DNA of 64,000 nt, taken from an uncultured Treponema sp. (GTDB lineage Bacteria > Spirochaetota > Spirochaetia > Treponematales > Treponemataceae). The stretch is taken from NCBI GenBank assembly GCA_947165895.1, contig CAMVCB010000005.1, positions 124,001 through 188,000 on the forward strand, read 5' to 3'. This document shows, in pieces, positions 42,638 through 48,732 of the stretch (position 1 is its first letter; each line of letters begins with the position of its first letter). The position numbers were made by a program, and so were the translations under genes. The notes below the pieces were generated by a model that saw only the letters and a list, made by a program, of their open reading frames with translations, ran no database searches and was not told the DNA's origin.

Positions 42638-43627
42638 ATGTCAGAAAAAGCAAAATCAATAATAGAAAAAATCAAGGTTGCAATAGCAAAACTTCCGTTT
42701 GGCAGTTTTGTTGCAAAAGTTCCTGCTCTTGCAAAGTTTTCGGGTTATGCGAATTATGTAGCGTGTATTTTGGTTCTTATTATTTTGGGAGGATTGATTG
42801 CACCGTCGCACAGTGTGGGACCTGCTGTAAAGGAATTGAAGAAGATAAATAATGAAAATGCTCTTTTTTGGATAAAAATGATTGAAAAAAATGGTATTGA
42901 CGCAATTTATGACAAAGAAACTTTGTTGACAGAGGCGATTGATGGAAATAATTATAATTTGGTCGCAGCTTGTATAAAATCTGGGGCAAATGTTAATTTG
43001 CATCCTAGTGAATATTCAAATTCTCCTGTTGCAAGAGCTGTAAAAAATAGTAATGCAAAAATTGTAAAATTACTGATTAAAAATAAGGCTATACTTGTTG
43101 AACAAAAATATATGAATTCTGATGCATTGCAGTACGCACTTGCAATGATGAATATGGATATATTGAAAGTCGTTATGCCGAATATTTCGAAAGCAGAGAT
43201 AGATTTTACAAGTGGTGATAATAAAAGAAATGAGATAGATTATCTAGGTGAGTATGGACATGATAGTAAAGTCTGCAAAAGTTTTTTAGCCCTTGTAAAT
43301 GATTGGGGGTATAAACCGAAAAAGAATTTTTATTATTTAAGAGCACTTATTTATTCTGTTAAGGCCGAAGATATTCCTAATTTAATTGCAACCATAAAGA
43401 AAGTCGCAAAGGAAAATTTTTATAAAGAGAAATATGGCAAAGAAGTTATAAAAGGTGTGAAATATCAGTTGGATTATAGAAAAACTAAATTGGAAGAAAC
43501 TTATTGGAAAAAAAGAGTAGAAGTACCTGAAGAAATTAAAAAGGAAGAAGAGAAAGTTAGAAAGCAAGTTGAGGAATTGATTTCCTGGCTTGAAAAAGAA
43601 GGATATACATATGAGGAAGAAAAGTAA
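42638..43627 (+). CDS. Membrane-anchored ankyrin-repeat protein
   Basis: A 329-residue protein with one membrane segment near residues 38-57 (ANYVACILVLIILGGLI). It is followed by about three degenerate ankyrin repeats (LLTEAIDGNNYNLVAACIKSGANVNL; SPVARAVKNSNAKIVKLLIKNKA; ALQYALAMMNMDILKVVMP) and a charged coiled-coil C-terminus rich in Glu/Lys. Ankyrin repeats mediate protein binding. GAGGAG precedes the ATG. The gene is AT-rich relative to the liv genes around it and lies between livK and livHMGF, so it was probably acquired together with its XRE regulator. The function is unknown; the XRE plus membrane-effector layout resembles small accessory or defence modules but is not diagnostic. Confidence 0.75.
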   Translation: MSEKAKSIIEKIKVAIAKLPFGSFVAKVPALAKFSGYANYVACILVLIILGGLIAPSHSVGPAVKELKKINNENALFWIKMIEKNGIDAIYDKETLLTEAIDGNNYNLVAACIKSGANVNLHPSEYSNSPVARAVKNSNAKIVKLLIKNKAILVEQKYMNSDALQYALAMMNMDILKVVMPNISKAEIDFTSGDNKRNEIDYLGEYGHDSKVCKSFLALVNDWGYKPKKNFYYLRALIYSVKAEDIPNLIATIKKVAKENFYKEKYGKEVIKGVKYQLDYRKTKLEETYWKKRVEVPEEIKKEEEKVRKQVEELISWLEKEGYTYEEEK

Positions 43628-43645
43628 ATAATAATGATTATATTA

Positions 43646-43665
43646 GGGGGTCGAATTCGACCCCC
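43646..43665. terminator. Perfect 20-bp palindrome, likely transcript end of the ankyrin gene
   Basis: GGGGGTCGAA followed by its exact reverse complement, 19 bp after the ankyrin stop. A short ATTTA follows. It would fold into a tight hairpin, but a strong T-run is missing. A further TTGTTAT/ATAACAA hairpin lies at 43741-43762. Confidence 0.55.
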
Positions 43666-43826
43666 ATTTACGTTAACAGGAAAACATACATTTACAATTA
43701 AATCGGATAAGTGAAAATTCTGTAAAATAAGTAATTATTTTTGTTATGAGATGTTATAACAACTTTATTCTGGCGGCGTTAGTCGACAGGCGTTAGCGGA
43801 TAATCCGTGTGATATTCCGGGGGCGT

Positions 43827-43894
43827 TGCGGGGGTGTCCCCCGCAGAGAGGGTAGGCGGCAACGAAGTGCCGCCGTAGGGAGAGACTTCTCCCT
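43827..43894. repeat. Three consecutive hairpins downstream of livK
   Basis: TGCGGGGG/CCCCCGCA (827-834/838-845), GGCGGCA/TGCCGCC (855-861/868-874) and AGGGAGA/TCTCCCT (877-883/888-894). All are perfect and closely spaced, ending six bases before the livK stop codon on the minus strand. It could be a transcription end or an mRNA 3' stabiliser separating livK from the rest of the operon. No T-run on the minus strand is obvious. Confidence 0.6.
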
Positions 43895-43900
43895 CTTAAT

Positions 43901-45073
43901 TTATTTAACCGACTGCTGAGCTACGAAGTCCCATTTGCCGCTTTCGTTGTTTACTTTTTTAACGTAAGCTACGTCGCGGACTGCGTCGCCGTTCTGGTCG
44001 AATGAGATTGCACCAGAAACGCCTTCGTAAGTAACGCCTGGAAGAGCCTTGATTACGTCAGCGCCTTTTGTGCTGCCGGCAGCCTTAAGTGCTTCGAGGG
44101 CTGTGTAGTAAACGTCAAAGCCCATTGCAGAAACTGCTGCGATTTCGTCGTCGCCGCCGTTGTTTGTTTTAGCAGTTGCGTTTGAGTTCAGGTAGTTTCG
44201 GAAGCCGTCAACGAATGCTGTAACTTTAGAATCTGTAGAACCTTCAACGAAGAAGGTTGTTACGTAAACCTGAACTTTTGTGCCCTTAGCCTGGGCAAGA
44301 ACAACGTTAGAGTCCCATGTATCGCCGGCCAGGATTGGAAGTGTAAGTCCCTGTGTGTTAGCCTGCTCAATGATGAGGGCTGCTGCTTCGATAGAAACTG
44401 GGCTGAAGAATACGTCTGCGCCAGTTTTTTTAGCGTTTGCAACGTATGCCGCAAAGTCAGAAGTTCCGTCAGGGAAGGTTTCTTCTACAACTTCGCCGCC
44501 AAGCTTTTTGAAGGCTTCAACAAAGTATTTTACAAGACCGCCCGAGTAGTCATCACCGAGTTTAGAAAGACAATATGCTTTTTTTGCAGCGAATTTATCT
44601 GCTGCGAGGTTTGCAAGAACAGTTCCCTGGAATGGATCGAGGAAGCAGATGCGGAAGTAGTGTTCGTTTCCAAGTGTAACCTGAGGGTTTGTACATGTAA
44701 CGCCGATTGCAGGAACGTTAGCGGATGCAAAAGTATCGCTGGCAGCGATTGAAACACCTGAACCGTAAGATCCGAGAACTACAGAAACGCCTTTTGAAAT
44801 GAGTTCTGAAGCAGCAGTTACGGCTTTATCGTTTGAAGATTCGTTGTCTACGATTTCAAGCTGAACCTTGTATTCTTTTCCGCCGATTTCAACAGTCGGG
44901 GTAACGCTGTTTGCGTACTGAATACCCAGAGTTTCCTGTTTTCCGCCGGCTCCGTTATCTCCAGAAGCAGGTTCAAAAACACCGATTTTTACTACGGCAG
45001 TCTTTTCTCCGCCGCAAGACACGAAAGCCGCAGCCATCAAAGCGGCACACATACCAAGCAATACTTTTTTCAT
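43901..45073 (-). CDS. livK: Branched-chain amino acid ABC substrate-binding lipoprotein
   Basis: A 390-residue periplasmic-binding protein (Leu/Ile/Val type, type I fold). The signal peptide ends in a lipobox FVSC at about residue 20, so it is a lipoprotein. Typical elements are IGVFEPASGDNGAGGKQETLG, the cleft VLGSYGSGVSIAASDTFASANVPAIGVTCTNP in blocks, and DAVRDVAYVKKV near the end. The ATG at 45073 follows GGAGGAG; the codons before it are that site. It feeds LivHM. The three hairpins and the XRE/ankyrin module lie between it and livH. Confidence 0.95.
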   Translation of the reverse strand: MKKVLLGMCAALMAAAFVSCGGEKTAVVKIGVFEPASGDNGAGGKQETLGIQYANSVTPTVEIGGKEYKVQLEIVDNESSNDKAVTAASELISKGVSVVLGSYGSGVSIAASDTFASANVPAIGVTCTNPQVTLGNEHYFRICFLDPFQGTVLANLAADKFAAKKAYCLSKLGDDYSGGLVKYFVEAFKKLGGEVVEETFPDGTSDFAAYVANAKKTGADVFFSPVSIEAAALIIEQANTQGLTLPILAGDTWDSNVVLAQAKGTKVQVYVTTFFVEGSTDSKVTAFVDGFRNYLNSNATAKTNNGGDDEIAAVSAMGFDVYYTALEALKAAGSTKGADVIKALPGVTYEGVSGAISFDQNGDAVRDVAYVKKVNNESGKWDFVAQQSVK

Positions 45074-45177
45074 AATCTCCTCCAAGTAAAATGAAAATGT
45101 TGCTTGTATGATAACAAAAAGTAATGAGAGTTTCTATATAGAAGAACGCGCCGGTTGCGGTTAAATCTTTTAATCCC

Positions 45178-45252
45178 TGCTGCGGTAAAAAAAATCACTT
45201 TATATGAAAGTTCTCCTAACCGCAGCATCAGCTTTTGCTCTGCAAAAGCTGA
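45178..45252. terminator. Double hairpin between ilvB and livK
   Basis: TGCTGCGGT (45178-45186) pairs with ACCGCAGCA (45219-45227), directly followed by TCAGCTTTTGC/GCAAAAGCTGA (228-238/242-252, perfect 11 bp, TCT loop). It lies 13 bp after the ilvB stop on the minus strand and upstream of livK. It could terminate ilvB or shape the livK leader. It has no T-run on the minus side. Confidence 0.55.
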
Positions 45253-45265
45253 CATTTTATGCGAC

Positions 45266-47011
45266 TTAATCCCTTATCGAATCAATATTCGCCTTGCCGC
45301 CCGGAACGAATGGCAGAACGTCTTCTTCGTTGCCTACGCTTACACGGACAAAGCAGGGCTTGCTGGCGCGGTTGGCGTCGAAGGCTTTTTTGTACCAGTC
45401 AGGGTCAGAGTCGGCGTCGGCGGTTTCAATTCCAAAGCCTTTGGCGATGGCAAGAAGATCCGGCTGGTGACCGAAGATTGATGCGCTGTAGTTTTTGTCA
45501 AAAAGATATTTCTGCTGCTGGTAAACCATGCCCAAAGTGCCGTTCTGGAAAACGATAACTGTTACCGGAAGGTTCTGTTCTGCAAGGGTAGCCAGCTCCT
45601 GAATGTTCATCATAATTGAACCGTCGCCGGAAAAGCAGACTGTGCGTTTTTCCGGATTTGCGATTGCAGAACCGATTGCGGCTGGCAAACCAAAGCCCAT
45701 AGTTCCAAGGCTTCCCGAAGTAAGGAAGGTGCGGGGCTTTTCAACCGGGTAATACTGAGCCGCCCACATCTGGTGCTGGCCAACGTCAGTTGTAACGATG
45801 ATGTCCTTTGCAGGAATTCCTGCCTTTTCTGCAAGGCCCGGAACCGAGCGGATAAACTCACGCGGATTTGTAAGCTTTGCATCTTTAGGGCGGCCGCAGG
45901 TTATAGAATCATTTTCCTTCTTTGTATTCTGAATTTTTTCAAGCCATACGGCGCGGGCTTCGGCTTCCTGCCATGCGGCTCCGTATTTTTCCTGCTTTTC
46001 AGAGCTCAGCTGAACCAGAACCGGGAAAACCGACTCAACATCAGCAACAACTGCGATATTTGCTTCTATAATCTTATTTACTTCAGCGGCATCAACATCA
46101 ATATGGATGATTTTTGCATTAGGACAGAATTTTTTAACTACGCCTGTTGCGCGGTCATCAAAACGAACGCCGGCCGCAATAACAAGGTCAGAATCGTGCA
46201 TGGCAAGGTTAGCCGCATAGCTTCCGTGCATACCAACCATGCCGATCCAGAGCTCGCTTGATTCCGGCACGCAGCCGATTCCCATAAGGCTTGAAACAAC
46301 CGGCAGCCGGTAACTCTTCAAAAAGGCCGCAAGCCCCTCAGCCGCAGCAGGGCTGTTACAGCCGCCTCCGCAGTACAAAACCGGACGGCGGGCAGAAACA
46401 AGAGCGTCAGTAATCAAATCCATTTTTGCGGCATATTCGTTTGCCGGAGTGTGAAAGCGGATATCGTGAAGTTTGATACTCTGAATATCAGGCCAGGCAT
46501 CAAATTCAATTTCCTGCAGCTGAATGTCGCGCGGAACGTCAATCAGAACCGGGCCCGGGCGGCCGTTTACCGCAATTTCAAAAGCCTGGGGAATTACGGT
46601 CAAAAGCTCAGCCGCAGACTTTACCATAACTGAATGCTTTGTAATCGGAAGGGAAAGACCGAAGGTATCAGCCTCCTGGAAAGCGTCAGTTCCCAAAAGA
46701 TAAGTGTTTACCTGGCCTGTAATTGCAATAATAGGAATAGAGTCACAGCGGGCATCCGCAATGGCAGTCAAAAGGTTCATAGCTCCGGGACCTGAAGTTG
46801 CCATGCAAACCGCAGGCTTTCCTGTAGTTCGTGCAATTCCCTGAGCAATAAAGCCCGCAGCCTGCTCCTGGCGCACAAGAACGTGACGGATAGAACTTCT
46901 GTTAAGTTCATCATAAAGCGGAAGGATAGAACCTCCCGGAATACCTGCCACCGTGTCGATACCGTACATTTCCAAAAGTTTTACGATAATCTGTGCGCCT
47001 GTTTGTTTCAT
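45266..47011 (-). CDS. ilvB: Acetolactate synthase large subunit
   Basis: A 581-residue thiamine-diphosphate enzyme, the first common step of Val/Leu/Ile synthesis. The N-terminal PYR domain carries the catalytic Glu in VRQEQAAGFIAQG; the C-terminal PP domain has GDGSIMMN with the Mg-diphosphate motif. The ATG at 47011 follows AGGAG by eight bases; an upstream in-frame ATG at 47089 lies in the attenuator leader and is unsuitable. The regulatory small subunit ilvN is not adjacent, and downstream comes livK. Expression is controlled by the leader at 47028-47209. Confidence 0.95.
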   Translation of the reverse strand: MKQTGAQIIVKLLEMYGIDTVAGIPGGSILPLYDELNRSSIRHVLVRQEQAAGFIAQGIARTTGKPAVCMATSGPGAMNLLTAIADARCDSIPIIAITGQVNTYLLGTDAFQEADTFGLSLPITKHSVMVKSAAELLTVIPQAFEIAVNGRPGPVLIDVPRDIQLQEIEFDAWPDIQSIKLHDIRFHTPANEYAAKMDLITDALVSARRPVLYCGGGCNSPAAAEGLAAFLKSYRLPVVSSLMGIGCVPESSELWIGMVGMHGSYAANLAMHDSDLVIAAGVRFDDRATGVVKKFCPNAKIIHIDVDAAEVNKIIEANIAVVADVESVFPVLVQLSSEKQEKYGAAWQEAEARAVWLEKIQNTKKENDSITCGRPKDAKLTNPREFIRSVPGLAEKAGIPAKDIIVTTDVGQHQMWAAQYYPVEKPRTFLTSGSLGTMGFGLPAAIGSAIANPEKRTVCFSGDGSIMMNIQELATLAEQNLPVTVIVFQNGTLGMVYQQQKYLFDKNYSASIFGHQPDLLAIAKGFGIETADADSDPDWYKKAFDANRASKPCFVRVSVGNEEDVLPFVPGGKANIDSIRD

Positions 47012-47027
47012 ACTTTTCGCTCCTAAC

Positions 47028-47060
47028 AAAAAAGGCTTTCCTTTTACCGGAAAGCCTTTT
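47028..47060 (-). terminator. Attenuator terminator upstream of ilvB
   Basis: On the minus strand, AAAAGGCTTTCC (plus 47049-47060) pairs with GGAAAGCCTTTT (plus 47030-47041), 12 bp, loop GGTAAAA, followed by a U-run. It stands 17 bases before the ilvB ATG and overlaps the antiterminator partner (plus 47046-47052). Confidence 0.85.
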
Positions 47061-47102
47061 CTTATATCAGTGTATATTTTTCTAATCACTATATAACAAA
47101 TC

Positions 47103-47122
47103 TTCCGGTTTATCTGAAAACC
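47103..47122 (-). promoter_or_regulatory. Antiterminator/pause region of the ilvB leader
   Basis: ACCGGAA (minus strand, plus 47103-47109) immediately after the leader stop codon can pair with TTCCGGT (plus 47046-47052), which is part of the terminator stem and loop. Alternatively GGTTT within the leader codons (plus 47118-47122) pairs with AAACC (plus 47107-47111) to form the 1:2 pause hairpin. Confidence 0.7.
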
Positions 47123-47169
47123 TTAAGGACGAGGACTGTTACGACTGTGACTAGAAGTTTTGCGTTCAT
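47110..47169 (-). CDS. ilvB leader peptide, 19 residues
   Basis: The open frame reads MNAKLLVTVVTVLVLKVFR and stops with TAA. Ten of 19 residues are Leu or Val (four Leu, six Val), as in the ilvB/ilvG leader peptides of enteric bacteria. It lies between a TTGACT-N17-TAAAAA promoter and the mutually exclusive hairpins. The stop codon is directly followed by the antiterminator strand, so a ribosome stalled at Leu/Val codons would free that strand, while one reaching the stop would cover it. No Shine-Dalgarno sequence is visible; the leader is predicted to be near-leaderless. Confidence 0.75.
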   Translation of the reverse strand: MNAKLLVTVVTVLVLKVFR

Positions 47170-47180
47170 AATTAAGCGTA

Positions 47181-47209
47181 TTTTTACATAAAATTCAAAA
47201 ATAAGTCAA
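47181..47209 (-). promoter_or_regulatory. Promoter of the ilvB leader
   Basis: TTGACT (plus 47204-47209), 17 bp, TAAAAA (plus 47181-47186) on the minus strand. The leader ATG begins 11 bases after the -10 box, so the untranslated region is only about four bases. Confidence 0.6.
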
Positions 47210-47223
47210 TAGGGGCGCAGAAT

Positions 47224-47450
47224 GCGGCTCCGGGCAAGTGGGTTATAAATAAGTTTGGTCTAAAATATGGCTCCCGGTCGAAAGGTGTAGGGCAAAACCG
47301 CGCAATAATGCGCTACACGCTGATTGTTGCAAAGAAACTATAGGATTGACCGCTTGCGCGGTCACAACAATCAGAGTGTTTTTGCCCCACGCCTTTCTCC
47401 CTCGCGCCAGCTTGGCGTAAATAATTTATAACCTATTTGCCCTGAGCCGC
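47224..47450 (+). ncRNA. Candidate structured RNA or palindromic element, multi-branched
   Basis: Outer stem P1: 47224-47250 with 47424-47450, 26 of 27 positions paired including two G-U pairs. P2: 47281-47298 with 47378-47396, about 17 pairs with one U bulge, one U-G pair and one A/C mismatch. Inside P2 are GCGCA/TGCGC with AUAA loop (300-313), P3 CTGATTGTTG/CAACAATCAG (320-329/365-374, perfect) and its extension P4 GACCGC/GCGGTC with UUGC loop (348-363). A hairpin CGCCA/TGGCG (405-417) lies between P2 and P1. All wobble pairs are G-U in plus-strand RNA and would be A/C mismatches in minus-strand RNA. No coding potential is seen. It could also be a MITE with 27-bp terminal inverted repeats. 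Confidence 0.6.
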
Positions 47451-47739
47451 GTCTACCCAGACGCATTTCGCCGCTTGCTACGCGCGGTACTGCAAACTTT
47501 GTTTGAATCCCTTAACTTCTGCTTGCAGAAGTTAAGCAAACGTTAATTGCCTTTGGAAATTATAACGAAGATTACGACGTTTGCAGCACTGCCTTCGGCA
47601 CGGCTCAATTCTCGGCGCAACATGGCATTCCAACTGCAGCAACTTTTGCCTAAGCAAAAGTTAAGCGATGGTACGATGCCTTGCAAATTTCAGACTGAAT
47701 TACGACCATCGCAATGCTCTGGCGCGGTGTAATTTCATT
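47451..47739. other. Gene-free stretch with several hairpins
   Basis: There is no credible open frame here. It contains CTTAACTTCTG/CAGAAGTTAAG (47511-47521/47526-47536, perfect), flanked by GTTTG/CAAAC (501-505/537-541). It also has TGCC/GGCA (590-600), AACTTTTGC/GCAAAAGTT (641-649/654-662) and GCGATGGT/ACCATCGC (665-672/705-712). It looks like decayed sequence or a string of palindromic insertions between the structured element and the esterase gene. Confidence 0.5.
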
Positions 47740-47768
47740 TTGAATATTTTACACTCCTAAGTTACAAT
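47740..47768 (+). promoter_or_regulatory. Promoter of the esterase gene, leaderless
   Basis: TTGAAT (47740-47745), 17 bp, TACAAT (47763-47768), six bases, ATG. No Shine-Dalgarno sequence is present. It is one of the clearest leaderless arrangements in the window. Confidence 0.7.
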
Positions 47769-47774
47769 AAACTT

Positions 47775-48677
47775 ATGACAAACTTAATCCACAAATATTT
47801 CATCAATAAAATACGGCGCGAATGGGCTTCTAACGATGCAAAACGCGATGCCGGTCTTACAATTTCAGATAAAGTAAACATATGCGATAATATTTCTTAT
47901 GGAGCTCACGGCCGCGATAACCTTCTCTGCGTTTATACTCCAAAAAATGCGGAAGGAAAGCTTCCTGTAATCATAAATATTCACGGCGGCGGCTTTTTCT
48001 ATGGTGATAAGGAGCTTTACGGACTTTATTCGGCTGATATGGCGGAACGGGGCTTTGCGGTAGTTGTTTTTAATTACCGACTCTGCCCGGAAAATTTATA
48101 TCCGGCTCCGCTTGTGGATATCAACAATGTAACAAAGTGGGTTTTAGCAAACTGCCAGGAGTTTAATTTTGACCGCGACCGTATTTTTATTGTCGGAGAC
48201 AGTGCCGGCGGTCAGCTTGCCCTGAATTACACTACAATCCTTTCAAATCCTGATTATGCAAAGCTTTTTGAGGCAGATTTTGAAGTGCCGGATTTTATTC
48301 CCCGTGCTGTCTGCCTGAACAGTGCCCTTACAAATCTTGTAAAAGATGGAAAGATAAGCGAAGGGGCAAAAGAGATTCTGACAGTTTATCTTGGTTCTGC
48401 AAAAAAAATCAAAAGAAATGTTGAACGCCTTGATGTTCAGAAATACATTACTTCAAAATTCCCGCCGGTTTTTGTAATGACCGCCCCGAATGATTTTCTC
48501 TTTAATGAAGCAAAGCCTCTTCACGAGCTTTTTCTCTCCCGCGGGGTAAAATCAGAATACCACCTTTACGGCGAAGCCTCTGATGACTGGGCAAGTCATG
48601 TTTTCCATCTGAACCTGCGTCTGCCTGCCGGCCGCCAGTGTAATGATGATGAAGCAGAATTTTTTAGAACTCATTAA
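47775..48677 (+). CDS. Alpha/beta-hydrolase, HSL-type esterase
   Basis: A 300-residue esterase or lipase of the hormone-sensitive-lipase group. The oxyanion-hole motif HGGG is at 70-73, the nucleophile elbow GDSAGG at 141-146 (Ser143), the acid in APNDFLF, and the His in DDWASHVFHLN. Substrates are probably short acyl esters or acetylated sugars. It has no signal peptide, so it is cytoplasmic. The start is set by the promoter spacing. Confidence 0.9.
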   Translation: MTNLIHKYFINKIRREWASNDAKRDAGLTISDKVNICDNISYGAHGRDNLLCVYTPKNAEGKLPVIINIHGGGFFYGDKELYGLYSADMAERGFAVVVFNYRLCPENLYPAPLVDINNVTKWVLANCQEFNFDRDRIFIVGDSAGGQLALNYTTILSNPDYAKLFEADFEVPDFIPRAVCLNSALTNLVKDGKISEGAKEILTVYLGSAKKIKRNVERLDVQKYITSKFPPVFVMTAPNDFLFNEAKPLHELFLSRGVKSEYHLYGEASDDWASHVFHLNLRLPAGRQCNDDEAEFFRTH

Positions 48678-48732
48678 TCTGCCGGGTTTTGAAAAGCAAA
48701 ACTCGAGGTTGCGGTTAGAAAAACTGATAATT

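Noticed and set aside
47224..47450. Integron attC site
   Set aside because: Treponema denticola has a chromosomal integron, so the long palindrome was checked for attC core sites. No RYYYAAC/GTTRRRY pair stands at the ends, the element is much longer than an attC, and there is no integrase or cassette array.
47451..47520. Possible tRNA T-loop (GTTTGAATCC)
   Set aside because: No acceptor stem, anticodon stem or D-loop can be built around it.
47547..47732. Short plus-strand frame in the gene-free gap
   Set aside because: The codons are spread over hairpins, it has no ribosome-binding site, and its composition does not resemble the other genes.
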